Part shown: positions 10,356-58,799 of the stretch, piece after piece
How the letters are laid out: each line of letters begins with the position of its first letter
How positions within the stretch are numbered: the stretch's first letter is position 1
Origin: Xenopus tropicalis
Lineage: Eukaryota > Chordata > Amphibia > Anura > Pipidae
Reading direction: 5' to 3'
Length of the DNA: 64,000 nt
Assembly: GCF_000004195.4 (NCBI RefSeq)
Contig: NC_030684.2
Span: 69,671,392 to 69,735,391, forward strand
Notes under the pieces: generated by a model
Database searches by the model: none
The model's input: the letters and a program-made list of their open reading frames with translations, nothing else
Told to the model about the DNA's origin: nothing
Program-made: the position numbers and the translations under genes

Positions 10356-10785
10356 GTCCCATTCAAAATTTTTCTACAATTTGATTTTTTTTTTTTTTGC
10401 ACGAAAACTCCAGAATTCAAATAATGGTTTTCAAAATTTCAATATTTGATCTTTATTAAGTGCAGAAAACTCAAATGTAAATTTCGGCATTGCAAAAGCT
10501 TGCAAGTTCTTGTAGAAGTCAAGGAGTGCTAAAATTAAAGAGGTTTTTGCCATTTTGCCAGTTTGAGTTTTTCAAGTTTTTTTTTTAAAAAATTGAGAGT
10601 TTGCAGAATCAGTGATAAAAAGAAAGTGAATTTAATGCATTCAAATTTTTTTCTTATAATTTACAGATATTGGATTCAGTTTTTTATATTCACATTTTTT
10701 AATAATTTTTTAATCAAGTTTGGTAAAAACAAAAAAACACCTCAAATTTACAAGGTCAGCGATTGATAAATAAGCCTCTATATGT
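10356..10785. repeat. AT-rich interspersed repeat, partial
   Basis: It has the layout of the repeat at 4665: a T-run followed by GCACGAAAACTC, GTAGAAGTCAAGGAG, TTTGAGTTTTTCAAG and the right end GATTGATAAATAAGCCTC. The left end is missing or replaced by the ATC tract. Confidence 0.65.
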
Positions 10786-13700
10786 ATAAGTGTTTATAAC
10801 AGAGTAGTGCAGGTCTTCTATGTACAACAAATAATTACCCAGCACCTAAAAAAAGAATTTCTATATGTTTATACATAAAATAGTCACATCACCTTCATTG
10901 GAAGATAAATCATAGCCAAGTTCCGTTAATAGGAGATTATTCAAAACTGGTCAGTGTGAGCGTCACTGTCTGATTCTATCTATTGCCAAGCAGTTGTTCC
11001 ACTACATCCCTAACAGCTTTGGGTTTAAAAGGAAATTCAGGATTTATATCTCTTTGAAACCACAAAAAAATATTTTCGCCAGGCATGAATTTACGCATTT
11101 CGCTATTGGTGAATTGTTTTGCAAAACATCTGTGAAAATTTGCCGCTGAAAAATTCGTCACACGTAAAGAAAGTTACAAATTCGCCACAAATCCATGCCT
11201 GCCGAAAACTTTCACCCATCGCCAACTTTGATGCACTTTGGTCTTTTTTCCAACCAAATTAACCATATAACTGTGTAACTAATTAGCAAAATGAACGTCC
11301 AACGCAAGTCATTTCCATTTGGGATTTATTATATACTAAATGAGTATAAATTACCCATTTAAAGGATGGAAGTATGTCATTTTAGCTGAGCAGTTTAGAT
11401 ATGGGTGAATACTAATACGAGAGAAAAAGTTGGTATGCAGTTGTAGTGAAAATGTTATAAAAGTATATACTGTATTTAATCATGGTGCTGGAAGAAACGA
11501 TATATATTGTTTAAGCTCAGTTTCTGTGGAAACCTCATGATTTGTTTATTCTTTATGTGATTTTCCCATACAGTTACTAAAAATCTGCTTTTACTTAAAA
11601 ATAAATAGTTGAGAACCAGAAGGCTACCCAGTTAGTATTATTTATACGGATTGGTAAGTTCTCCTACATAACCAACATATATATTGTGTTTTATCTCAAC
11701 CCAAGGACGATTCTTGAACAGTTTCTTTCATCATGGTTGTAGAAGCACGCAGCCCAGAAAATGACAAGATATAGCTCTCACATTCACTAATGAACACTGG
11801 GGACTTCAGGTTGGAATAACATGACAGCTGTAAGAACATCAGGATACAGCAAAGCTCCAGCTAATACAACATAACATTAGGAAGAGATGCCTCATGCAGC
11901 CAACCTTATAGGTGAAATGGGCAAAATATTTCAGGGTAGAATGATAGCAAAAACTTTTTAAGTGGAAGCTGGATAAAGTAATAAACAATTTGGTTTTGAA
12001 ACCTGTTGGAATGCTGCCCGTGGCTGGCTATGAGATCTGTAGAACCTTAGAGATTGTTAGATAGGGAGCTGCTGCAACAGGAATATAAGTAAATACATCC
12101 ATGGCAGCTGGAGATAATGTATGCAGTAAAAGTCCAACTGTGAAATGGATAATGGATATAAGATAAATGTAAATAAGAACAAAACAATATGCCCTTTAAC
12201 AATTTGGACAGATTTGGTGGAAACAATATAATTTGGGCTAGAAAATGCTCCTAGCATGCATTCTGCTACCTGCACCAGGAAGGAGCTCCTAGTTAAAGCT
12301 GCCATGATGGGACTCTAAGCATGAGAATAATGAGGATTGTCACAGGTTGCACATTATGCACATGTTTGTGACCTAGCATTGGGGAAGGAATCCCCTGATC
12401 TTATGTTCTACACATGCTCATAAAGGGTGAGCTGGAAGACTTGAGTGCATGTTTTTATAGCCTGTGCCTTCACAGGAGTTTTGCAGATGGACGAGGACAA
12501 GGAAATCGTACAATGCTGTGTGCCTGAGGGTTAAGTACATTACCTGTTTGATCAGACTTGTTGAAAAGAAGCTCAGGGATAGAGCCGCATGACATCTTGC
12601 ACTATAATGTAAGATTTCTAGAAGCTTATCAATGCCTCTGCGTAAATGTAGTCTTCTCGCCTTCACCTCAAACAATGTATGTGCAAATTTGGTTTTGGTT
12701 CAAGGGTTTAATATTGAGCTTGCAACTGAACAGTGGACTGTAGTGGTGCCATTAGGGGGTTAGGAATTGATCTTGGTTAGGTGTTAGGCTGAGGAGGTGT
12801 TCAGTGGTGGGGGCTCACACTGCTGCCAGTTATACAAAGTGGCACATTTTGGCTTGAATCTCTAAGGAGGAGGAATACAGTGTGGGGTGTAGGGTGGCTT
12901 ATAGTTGAAGCACTGGGCTTCTCCATTTGGGTTGGCAAACAGGAAACTACAATGTTGATAGGTTCTGAATAGATAGGGTAAGTGATGTGGTGGGGGATTG
13001 GGCTTGATGTAGGTATAAAAGGATTTCCAGGTTTTAGAGAAAACCCTTCTAAGTGGGGCTGCACCCATGTTAGGATAATATGGTGCAATTGCAAATGTGT
13101 TTTGGATGGTTAAACACTACAAATGTTTTACATTTACTGATCTGTGTTGCTTATATTTAATAACATAATCAAGTGTTACTTTTCTTTGTTGAGATTATTA
13201 GTTCTGCTTGTGTCTTTTATACCATCTTTGTTTGGTTATTCATTTTATGTGGGTGTAAAAGATCTGTGAAAGGGGTGAAAGTTGGAAGGTTAATGGGTTG
13301 GGTTCCATTAACAGGCACTGACTCATTCATTAAGGACTTTGGGGAATTGGGGAAAAATTCTTTATAAGTCCTTTAATGTTCTCTTTCATTTGAAAAATGC
13401 TGAACTGAAATTCAGTTGTACGTTTCTTGTGCGGGTGTCAGACTTATTTTATAAGTGACTTTATGGTCACATCTTCCACCAATTCCACAAAGCGCTGACT
13501 GAGTAATACTATTGGATGATCTCTGCCTTCACAATCAGTATTCTGTGGGTCGGCTTTGCAACTGTGAGCTTGAGTAGGAATGATAAATACCCTAAAGTGA
13601 CTTTGCTCTTATTAACTATTGTATTGCATTCCCATTTTCTGGTCTAAACTTACCTATACAATGCTAGAAGCAATTTTGAGGGGAGATTGGTTCAAAATGC

Positions 13701-14874
13701 TAGAACAATATGGCACTATAGGAGACAATGTAGCAATTTACCAGGGCAGAAGCTGTGCAACTTCTAGGTAACTCATTATGAGAATATGAAGTGCATAACC
13801 CCTAGCTGTGATACCTGCTAACATTTGCTACCAATATGGGGTTGTGCTCTTAAGGAACAAAGGTGACTGATGGATCTCAATACATGGGTCAGCAACAAGT
13901 GACTGTGGAAATTTTAAACTCTCCTCTCTTTATTCCCTGAACTCTGGGGGATGAACCTTGGGTAGAATATGGGCAGGGCAAGTGATGCTGAGATGCACCC
14001 AAATCACTTCAGAACTGAGTTGGCATCTGTGTTTGCCACTTGAATTTGTTCCATTTACTTTAATGGATTCTGCAAGGTCTGAAAGTGATGTTAAATAGTG
14101 GCGGTGTTCAGTGCTTTTTATTGTGTACATTCATTTATATATACATGGAGTATTACTTTATAATAAATTACACCTGAAGCACATCATGCTGTTAACTAAA
14201 TTTTCTAAAACTGTATGTATATTCAATCAGCTTTTGATATAAATGTGTTACACATATATAAATATAAAAGGTAAAGGATTTTTGAAAGCTTCATTAGGCA
14301 CAGCTAAAGATTATCAATATACTCGCTTAAGTCAATATCTCGCTTAACAGAAATACAAACATAATTACAAACATTACATTATGAACCAGACAGTCTATGT
14401 TGCAAAGAGATGCTGTTATTAATCTGACATAATGTGATTAAAGGAGAAATCTGACAGTATCAATGCTCAAAGGCAGCAGCATTTCATTATTTCTGGCCTA
14501 TGGAGCTTTACAGTACAAGCATATTCTAACCAAATTGGCTTAGATTTAAAAAAAAGTGGGGAAATGATTTTCTATACTGAATATATAAGAACGATTTAGA
14601 TCTCCAATCAGAAAAAGTGAAACACATCAATAAATTCTGGGCAAGCAAATGTATTCAAGTACATTCTTTAAACATGGTGCCAATTTCTGTGTCGGGGTTG
14701 GGACTGAACTCAACAGATGCACTGGGTTGGAGGCCGAATTTTTATGTTGTGGAGGAGGGGGATTTGTTTTTTGCATAATGAGATAAAATGAAATTCTAAG
14801 CAGATTTGAAATATAATTACTGTTTAAATGAATTTTGAGATATTAATAAATGTTATTGTTATTGAGAACAAGGA
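10786..14874. other. Intergenic DNA, mostly unassigned
   Basis: I see no gene. Bases 11070-11225 (TTTTCGCCAGGCATGAATTT onward) are a decayed fragment of the TAGTGATGAG hAT-type family, lacking clear ends. The remainder is AT-rich sequence with only short, unrelated open frames. Confidence 0.5.
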
Positions 14875-15391
14875 CTTAGGTTTGTAGGTTTTAGTAAAAT
14901 TGTTTGCACATGGATAGAAAGCTGGTTACAGGGTCGGGTACAGAGGGTGGTTGTTAATGGTACATTCTCTACTTGGAGTAAGGTTCTCAGTGGGGTCCCT
15001 CAGGGTTCTGTACTGGGTCCACTTTTGTTTAATTTGTTCATTAATGACTTAGGGGAGGGTATTATAAGCAATGTATCAGTGTTTGCAGATGAAATGGCAA
15101 CCTTGCAGCAGGATCTTGGCAAACTGGCAATCTGGGCGGCTAAGTGGCAGATGAGATTTAATGTGGATAAATGTAAGGTCATGCACCTGGGATGTAAAAA
15201 TATGCAAGCCCCGTGTACCCTTAATGGGACTGCACTAGGCAAATCTATTAGTGATGTGCGGGTTAGTCCCATACCCACAGGAAGAGGCGCTTAAGGAGAT
15301 ATATGATAACTGTGTATAAATACTGTGTATAAGGGGATTATATAATAATCTCTCTGCTTTATTTACCAGTAGGTCCTTCCAACTGACACAA
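14875..15391 (+). pseudogene. LINE reverse-transcriptase fragment (CR1/L2-like)
   Basis: Translation at 14947 onward gives WSKVLSGVPQGSVLGPLLF followed by NLFINDL, the palm motif of non-LTR reverse transcriptases. FADE follows where the catalytic F/YADD box is expected. The residues after it are deleted, so FAD joins directly to LQQDLGKLAIWA, and WQMRFNVDKCKVMHLG follows. From about 15278 the sequence changes frame and resembles the downstream part of the same ORF (GGCGCTTAAGGAGATATATGATAAC). It is 5' truncated, internally deleted and cannot be active. An insertion at 15406-15510 interrupts its right side. Confidence 0.8.
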
Positions 15392-15405
15392 GGGTATATT
15401 ATCCT

Positions 15406-15510
15406 TTTGAGAAAGGCTGTGGTAGCAGCCGAAACGTTAGGTTGACGTTGAAATAAATAGGTTTATTTTTTCATCACTAAGTCCTGTGAGTGCGGCATTT
15501 TCTTTTTGCA
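15406..15510 (+). mobile_element. Short insertion with hammerhead-like core (Penelope-like tail)
   Basis: The 105-bp insert is flanked by identical 14-bp copies of GGGTATATTATCCT at 15392-15405 and 15511-15524. It begins TTTGAGAAAGGCTG, then TGGTAG, then CAGCCGAAACGTTAGG. GGCTG/CAGCC forms a perfect 5-bp stem followed by GAAAC, the 3' part of a hammerhead-ribozyme core. The 5' part (consensus CUGANGA) reads TTGAGAA, so activity is doubtful. Hammerhead motifs are known in the terminal repeats of Penelope-like elements, and a Penelope-type endonuclease remnant lies at 23248-23672. The assignment is inference. Confidence 0.6.
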
Positions 15511-15920
15511 GGGTATATTATCCTATATACTGTATACTCTACAGTACTTTAAACCAGGGCTGTTGCTCTGACAGTTGACCTTGCTAATATCTATAACAAA
15601 GATCATAGACAGCAAAGAAGCATTAAAAACCTCTTGTCTCCCTTCTTCTTGACATGATTCAGAGTTGCAGTGGCCACTACACTGACAGTGCACCCAAATA
15701 TGTACCAAAAGCATTGCAAGAAGTCAGAGCAGCACTGATAGTAGGGCTGAGTATCTATCCCTTTAATTTTAAACTCATTCTGATGTGAGAACTTGAAGTT
15801 TATAAGGATATATGTATATTGTGAGAAAAAAACATTTGTGGAATTGTGACAAGCACAGATATCTATGAAACCCAGTAGAGCTGCACTGAGTGAGTTTAGG
15901 AGGTGTACGAAGCTCTACAG

Positions 15921-16185
15921 CAGTGATCCCCAACCAGTGGCTCGTTAGCAACAGGTCGCTCACCAGCCTCTTGGATGTTGCTCTCAGTGGCCCCAAAGCA
16001 TGTATAAAAACAAGATTTAATATTAAACAAAGCCTCCTGTAAGCTGATAGTAGCATAGAGGCTCCCTAATGGTCCATTTTAGCCCTTTTTTGGCATCTCC
16101 ATGAACTTTTATGGTGCTTGTGTTGCTTTCAAAGTGTTTTTACATTTGACTGTGGCTCACAAGTAAGAGAGGTTGGGGACCCCTG
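15921..16185. mobile_element. hAT-type MITE with perfect 8-bp target duplication
   Basis: The ends CAGTGATCCCCAACC and GGTTGGGGACCCCTG are inverted repeats. They are bracketed by identical CTCTACAG at 15913-15920 and 16186-16193. The length is 265 bp with no transposase. It is the same family as 9279-9560 and less diverged at its ends. Confidence 0.92.
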
Positions 16186-16193
16186 CTCTACAG

Positions 16194-18089
16194 TATCACA
16201 TTAAGCAAGTTTTGGAGGTGCCCTTTGCTGTCTATATTACTGCTGTGTTTAGCTTGCCTATGGCTTCTTCTGTCAAATTGCTGACATACTGCCTCTTATT
16301 CACTAATGAGGGAAACCAGTGCTTAGACCAATCAAGCCTTGGAGGCTATTGCATCATTGAAAGGAGCCTTCGCTTCAACCCCACCCTTAAACACCCAGAA
16401 TCTCATCTACTTTATTTAATTTAAGTGGATGCATTGGACATTGGTGTTGGTGCTCCTCGCTTATAGAGGCAAGAGTTTGATGGGAAGCTACACCCATGTG
16501 CCCACTTTTTAAAGATACTTTTATTATAAAAGCAAAATAATGCTCATTGAGTCTCCACTGTATTTATGTGTCTATGGCTAGCACCCTTCCTCCTTTGCTC
16601 AAGTTTCTCTCCTTTCTGGTGTCTGTGCAGCCAATGACAATCTTGTTTACAGGACTGCTATTTGGTTTGCAAGAGGTCATGTAACTAGATGTTGGTGGGC
16701 CCTGCAGAAAATTCAATTTAGGGACCCAAAAGATTTGTAAATTGATGTAATCTACCAAGATAAAAATTGCTCATTAATTAAATTGCTCATTAATTAGGGC
16801 CAGGCTGGGCCCCCTACACACCCCTCCTGCAACTGCAGAGTGTGCTTCCTCCATAGTTGTGCCCCTTGTTGCAAGTAGTTTTGAAAACTCATCCTTGACA
16901 CAAACTTTCACTGATGTAAGACATAAACCTTCCTTTCAATACTCTGGTCTGGTTTTCCACTAATAACATTTATGAGAACTGTCTCCTAAATTGGGTCCCA
17001 GCTGTATTGGTCCTTCCCCTGTCATTGAAATCATGAATCCTGCTGCACTTGTGAAGTCTGTAGTAACCAATCAATTTGTTTCTTGACAAAAGCCACCTGA
17101 TTCTGAATTGGCAGCGGTTTTCTTCAGTTCCTTATTGACTGGAAGGACTTTCATTCCTGAAAACTGTCATTGGGTTAAGCATTCTAATCTCCATGCTCCT
17201 CACTTACTGAGAGAATAGGGGCAGTCACCTCATAAACCTGGTAATGGAGGTCTGACGGACCCCCTGGCAAAGGATACAAAATTACAAAATTTACATTAAA
17301 AAGGATGTCACATGGTGAAATGGATTAACCAAGGAAGTGTAGCAGGAGTGGCTTTTGTAGTTTATGTAATTTTTTACATGCTTCTCAAACAGAGTAATAA
17401 GAGGAGCTTCATTACTGCCTGTACAATATTTCAGATATTCACCTAATCATTGTGTTCTTATCGGATTGTATGACAGTTAACCAGTTGCAGTTAAATGTGA
17501 TCTTATGGGATCAAGGTAATCAACTGCATTAGCTATATTAACATCAGCCGAAGTATAAAGCAATATTTATGTGTGACAGCACAGTGTATTGATTGATTGA
17601 AGTTTGTTCTTGCGATATCAAAGAGTCAATGTACATATGCAGCACATTTAGCAGTATTGGGCCTATTGGTTCTCCAGTCTACAAATAAATATAAGCTTTG
17701 CATAACAGTGTGATCCAACATGACCCATTAATGTTAATGAGCAAAGGTTTAAATCTTGGCTTTAAGGCAAGTAAACATTGCTTGGGGTCAGGTTCGGACG
17801 GGCATTCCAAATAGTTCCTGGTATTTTATGTACGCAAAGGACCAAACAGACCCCAACCAGCTCCATAAATAGTGACTGTCTATGGCATCTTACAGCAGCC
17901 CCCCCAGCATTTGCCAGAATTTACAGATTGCCAGTGTGGGCCAGCTTGGGGTTGGTGCAACCACACATACAATGCATAGGCCTCTGTACTTTCATCTAAA
18001 CTGTAAATACAGTTATTAGAGGCACGGGGGGTTATGACAACTGCATTCCCCTTTAATAATGTTACATCTTCACAGACAAACAAAGAACT
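16194..18089. other. Intergenic DNA next to the FGF13 3' end
   Basis: No gene or well-bounded repeat recognised. Open frames are short and overlap on both strands. A CCCCTTTAA near 18048-18056 resembles a T2 MITE end, but I found no partner. Confidence 0.45.
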
Positions 18090-19593
18090 AATACAGTTGA
18101 AGGAAACATTTTATTTTACAAGTGCACAATCTGCTTCAACGTAAACAGGGTCCTATTTTAAATAAAAAAGAAAAAAGGCGGGAAGAAACATCTGAATGTG
18201 AAGTCAATCAAATTCAGAACAAATTATCGTGACTTAACAGTTAAACAGAAAAATGCATAGCCTGCTTATATTCCAGAATACTGAATAGCCTTTGGGTAGT
18301 GTGACATAAAGAAAAGAAATGAATATAATAGTTTAAAAAATACACATTAAATATAAATTGCTTCTTCAGTGCATTTGGTGTTTACAACAAAGGATGAACA
18401 TTTTGCACAATACATGAAAACCCTTACCCTTACTATGTACTGTATATTTTAGAGGTGCTGAATCCAACAATGGTTAATGCACAAAACCAAAACATATCAT
18501 GCATGTCTAATCCCATTCTCCTGCTTCCTCCCATGCAACAGAGATGATAAACCAAATGGAAAAAACCTAACTTAACATTGAACGTATTGATTGGCAGGCA
18601 CGGCTACGGTCTTGTCTTTGCCTGCCCCTTATCTCCATTTCTACTATACATACGCCATACACTGAAAAAGGACTTTTACAAATAAGACATTTCTTATAAA
18701 AATGTTCACCTTAATTCCACAGCTTTTTTTTTTCATTTTTTTTCTAGAAAAGAAGCCACACAACATTTATGTAACATTATACACAAAAATGGAAATCAGA
18801 GAAATGGATGTACGTGGACAATAGTATCTGTAAAGGTATATTCCACTGTTTTGGATTTGACAATACAATTGTTTGTCAATGGATTAGGGTTTTGCACTAT
18901 ACTGTGAGCCAGGACACTACATATAGAATTTATTTAAAAAAAAAGATATATTTCAGTATGGTTGAAATCACAGGATCACTGTTTACTTGAGCATAGCGCC
19001 TCAGTTCAGACCTGATTTTGATATTAAGACCCAGCTTTAAAGACCCTATAGAGTTCAGAAAGCTGCGCCTGATGAAAATCAAAGCGTTGCAAGTTTTTCA
19101 AATGAATAATATGTGTATATAAAACTTTAAGCCAAGAAAACAACAGGTTTTACAATGTATAGGTTCACCCCTATAAAACATATAAGCAGTAAAATTTTCT
19201 TTGAAGAGCAAAAGTGGTCTTTTATTCTTGGTTGGAAAGCATTTTGTTTTTTCTTGTAATCAGCTGTGAGTTCTGTGAAATGTTTCTGCTTTCGTTCTCC
19301 CCAAACCATAGGTGATATAAACCGAGAGCAGGGTACGTCCTCTCCGTGACTTATTTCACTTTATGTTTTGCAGGCTGTGTGGGTGCCTTCTGAGATGCAA
19401 AGAGCACATTCTAATGGGATCCAGCGACACCCTGGAGATCTAACGGCTTAAATGTGAGTGACCTGTGCAAGTTCAGTGCTTGTCCTGAATAACTGGGTAC
19501 TTGAATGAAGGGCTCCTTGTAAGAATTCAACAGCATCCAGAGGTAAGGTTCCATTACTGTATATAACGCAGCTCCTCACTTGCCTGAAGCTGG
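18090..19593 (-). other. FGF13: FGF13 3' untranslated region (probable extent)
   Basis: This runs from the stop codon (19594-19596) to just beyond the AATAAA at 18110-18115. It has no long open frame on the gene strand and no recognisable mobile element. Earlier AATAAA signals on the gene strand at 19221-19226 and 18929-18934 could give shorter 3' ends. The end position is inferred. Confidence 0.6.
18110..18115 (-). terminator. FGF13: FGF13 poly(A) signal, distal
   Basis: AATAAA on the minus strand (TTTATT on the plus strand). It is followed on the gene strand by a GT-rich segment (TGTATTAGTTCTTTGTTTGT at 18075-18094), as expected for a cleavage/polyadenylation site. Confidence 0.6.
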
Positions 19594-54750
<35,157 letters not shown>

Positions 54751-55261
54751 CCATTCTTATCTATGCAGAGGTTTGGCATAGCAGGTCAGGATGAGCTGTG
54801 TGTTGATAAAGGGAACTTGCTCTGAAGAGCCATCTCCCGGAGAGAGAAAGGTAGTTTGAATTAATTACTAAATGACTCTTTCCTCACCAGCTCAAAATGT
54901 AGAGGCAAATAAGTTTAGAAGCATGGGCATTTCATCTAATCCATAATTGGCAGACTGGATGCATTTTTTTTTAATAATTCATTCTGAAGCAGAATTAAAT
55001 TAACACACGTATTTAGGTTTCAGGTTTTATTTCGTTTTCATAAAGCTAGATATATAACCTCCTAAAAGTTCAGTATTCTGTAAAAAGCAAATAGGTGATT
55101 AAATGGCAAAAAATATTTTCTTTTGAAGTGTTAGGGTTTAGTCTGTATTAAGTTTGTATTAATTTATCTTTTATTGGGGTAGGAGGCGATATTGCTGGAA
55201 AGTTTCAGCAAAGTCCATAGATTGAGATTGATAAATACACAATTAGATTAACATAGCGTGA
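54751..55261. other. Upstream flank, no feature seen
   Basis: AT-rich, non-repetitive as far as I can tell. No alternative FGF13 first exon (1U, 1V or 1Y) is recognised here or elsewhere upstream in the window. Confidence 0.4.
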
Positions 55262-56020
55262 CAGTTATTATTATCAATGTGTATTTATTAAACATATTCT
55301 GCAGCGCTGAACAATACATGGGTTTTTACATTAAACATACAGAACTACATAAAAAGCAACCAGTAACTGATACTTAAGAGGGCCCTGTCCAAAAGAGCTT
55401 ACAATCTAAAAGAAGGAGAGGTTTAGATACAAGGGGGAGGAATAGGAAGATCATAAGTAAGCAAGGTAAGCGATGTATTACAGGGTATTGCATTTAGCAG
55501 CACACTGAAATTGTGCTAAACTAAATAAATGTGTTTTTGAGATGTTTTTTGCAGAGCGATTGGGAAAAAGTCAGACAGAAAATGAGAGAGAATTCCAGAA
55601 AAGGGGCAAAGCTCTTGAAAAGTCTTGAATGTAAGTGTATGAGTAGGAAATGGAAGAGGAGCTGAGGAGCAGATAATTTAAATAGCATAACAAGTGGTTA
55701 GGTGAGTATCTGGTGAGTTAGCAGATGTAAGGTGGGACAGAGTTACTGAGTTAAATGTTAGGGTCATTAGTTTGAATTTTATTCTGGATGGTAATAGAAG
55801 GCAGTGCAGAGACTCGTAGAGTGGCATGGCAGAGGAGGATCGGTTGGAGAGGTGTAGGAGCCTAGTGGAAGTATTCCTTACAGACTGGAGAGGTGACAGC
55901 CTCTTGAGGTGAACACTTGTTTATAGAGAGTTATAGTAGTCCATATATGAAATGGAGAGAGAATAAATAAGAATTATGGCAGCATCTTCGGTAAAAAATT
56001 ATAGCATTTCAGAAATATTT
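55262..56020. repeat. Long interspersed repeat (TTCTGCAGCGCTG type)
   Basis: It begins TTATTATTATCAATGTG with ATTCTGCAGCGCTGAACAAT, continues AAAAGAGCTTACAATCTA, and proceeds through GGGACAGAGTTACTGAG, GGCAGTGCAGAGACTCG and GAGAGTTATAGTAGTCCA. These blocks, in this order, belong to a repeat common in amphibian genomes. I cannot assign its class. Confidence 0.7.
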
Positions 56021-56532
56021 CGTAGGTGAAAGTGATTATAGATAAGCAGAGATTAGAAGGGAGTGAGATAAATATTTTTATGAATTTGTCATTAACAGAA
56101 ATTCTATATTTTTCTGATGAGCAAACTGTTCTTGAAGGAAACAGCTATAAATGGAAAAAGTCTGAAAAAGCATTATATAACCATCATCAAATTATTATTT
56201 CAGTGGTCATTAGCTCTTATAAACTAGTGCTGTTTTCTTTGTTATATAAAAATGAAAATCTCAGAAAATTATATATTTTGATTCACATGACAGTTTCCAA
56301 GAGTGGAAAAAAGTCACCCCTGCTAATTTTAATCAGATTTTTTTCAACCACAATTTCTTATAACATAAGCAAAGTTGCACTCTCTACATTAGTGATTTTC
56401 TTTGCTTAGGTATGCATGGGGGCTGAGAGGTATTATAGGCCTTCTTCCGTTAAATAAAAACCCTCAAGCATCAATCTTTTTTCCCCCAATCCCCCTTTGG
56501 CTTACACCAGTCTCTATATGTAGTGTTGTTTG

Positions 56533-56705
56533 TAGTGATGAGCAAAATTTTTCACCAGATATGGATTTGCAGCAAATTTCCACATTTTGCCATTGGCAAA
56601 ATGTTTTGCGAAACATGTTTTGCAAATTTTTTGGCGTTTTGTGAATTTTTCTGTCATTGCACACATTTTCCGCAAAGCAAAACGGGACAGATTCTCTCAT
56701 CACTA
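56533..56705. mobile_element. hAT-type MITE, TAGTGATGAG family, short copy
   Basis: The ends TAGTGATGAGCAAAA and TCTCTCATCACTA are flanked by GTTGTTTG (56525-56532) and GTTGTTTC (56706-56713), a one-mismatch 8-bp duplication. At 173 bp it is internally deleted relative to 38639-39026. An extra GCTCATCACTTG follows the duplication. Confidence 0.85.
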
Positions 56706-56713
56706 GTTGTTTC

Positions 56714-58799
56714 GCTCATCACTTGTAAATAGTGGGGGTATATCAACAACAAGCAACGGCTGCTCAACAATATTAGTGTTAGTAATTATTGTCACCACCT
56801 TGCCCTTCTCCAACCATCCTGCTCCTCTGGTGCTATCTTGCAATACTGCCCCAATCTCACCCTATTATACCAGCCCATCCTTCAACTTCAGTACTGTGGA
56901 AAATGTATTTTATTTTTACACCTCTATACCCTATGGTTATTTTCAGGCTACGGTATTCTGTCTTGAACTTATTTTCATATCTGGATTTCTATTAAAATAG
57001 TTTGTAAATCTGTTACTGCATATAAAGATTTGAAATAAACACATTTTAGCTACATATGGAGAGTTTGTTGTCTTTTTCTGCTTCTATGTTTATTGCTTTG
57101 TTAAGAAATCACAGCAGTGAGGCACTGCGCCAGCTGTATCATTGTTTAGACACAGTGCTATTCTTTTTATTGGCCATATAATCATTGTGCGTGCAACTGA
57201 ACATATTATTAATCAGTGTATATGATGATAATGGATCCACTGGGTGGATTGGGCTACATGAGTACATACTAAAAGAGAGCTGAGCAATTCTAGAATTAAA
57301 TGTATTGGGTACAAACATTTGTCAGTGCACAAGAGTTTTTGACCCATTTCTATGGCAGCTCAGTAACATGGGCAAATATATAAGGGGAATCAGGGCAGTT
57401 GTAAGCACATTCCAACACTATTGAATTCAAATGAGCAGCCGCAATTCTATCATAAACAAAATAATACAGTGAAAATAACTTGCATGCAGATGGGTGTGTT
57501 GTATCAAAGATTCAGTCTCAAATCAAAGTATGTGAACATTTCAGTGGCTTTGCAGTTGTCAGGTATGACTGTCTACACTGGTTTCTATCAAGTATAAGGG
57601 ACGTTGCACCAAACTGTCTCTTTCTTACCTATATATTCATTTTAATTCTATCAGCTCTGCCAGAAAATTTTACATTGTATATATGTTCCAGGATGCTTTT
57701 TCAAATATGAGAAGGTTGCATTTGATTTGAGCTATGTGTCAGTGATGTGATTAACAGACTTATCCTACACTGGAGTCCCAGCAAATGTCCTATAGATAAA
57801 ATTGTTAGAATTTTGGAGTTGTGATGTAGAATGTAAGATTATATAGGGAATATTGTAATCATGTATATAATGTAATATATACAATATATATACAATGTAG
57901 ATATACAGGAATGCACGTAATACTACCAGTCAATAAGGGTAAAACTAGATCTACAAGATTGGGGCAACACAAACAGGCAGGCTAATTTCAACTGAGATCG
58001 ACTGAAGTCAGGAGAAGACTCTTGTTATGAGCCATTGTGAAAAAATGCAGTTGTTCTGAAAGAGAGGGATGCAACCAGCCATATTGGAAATTCTTGGACA
58101 GATATTGCTTTGATGTTTATTTAGTAGTTGTCTGTGCTTAATAAATCAATCAGGATGTCTGTCACCTTAACATGCAAGTATCAATTCCTCCATCAGTAGC
58201 TGGCCCATAGACCAATCGGTATGTTGATTATTTTAATAGGATGTTATAAAATCAAGGCTCCTTTGATGCAAACAGTTATAAATGTATGTATAAGTGGACT
58301 TAGTATGCAGCAACTTAAATATTTAAAGGCCTGTTTTACTGAATAATTATGGACACTGGAAAGTACAGATGCTGGGTAAGGTTTTAATTGCTGAATAAAA
58401 CAAAGACTTCATTTGAAGTAATTGCTTGCTAAAGTAAAACAACATCTTCTTGGTTTTGGTTCAGCATTCCAAACCATACACCAAGAACCTGAACCACAAT
58501 GAGGTTGTGACCACAAAATACATACAGACAACAACAAGAGATCCTCTGCACTCACCCACTATCAATATATATAGAACTTAAAGACATTAAGCTACCAAGA
58601 AATGACCTCCCCTTTAAGCAAAACAGGGATTGTTTGTCCATATATTGCAATATACTTCAAGCTGGCCAACTACATCAAAGTCATCCCTTCTGGACAGTCC
58701 TACTTCAGACTTCATTAAGAATTAAGATTCATTAAGAATTCTACTGCTTCAATATACATTTAGCAAAGGGACTAAGTTTTACTTGCAACTTTCTTGCTT
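56714..58799. other. Upstream flank, no feature seen
   Basis: AT-rich with short open frames only. A lone CCCCTTTAA near 58609-58617 looks like a single T2 end. Confidence 0.4.
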
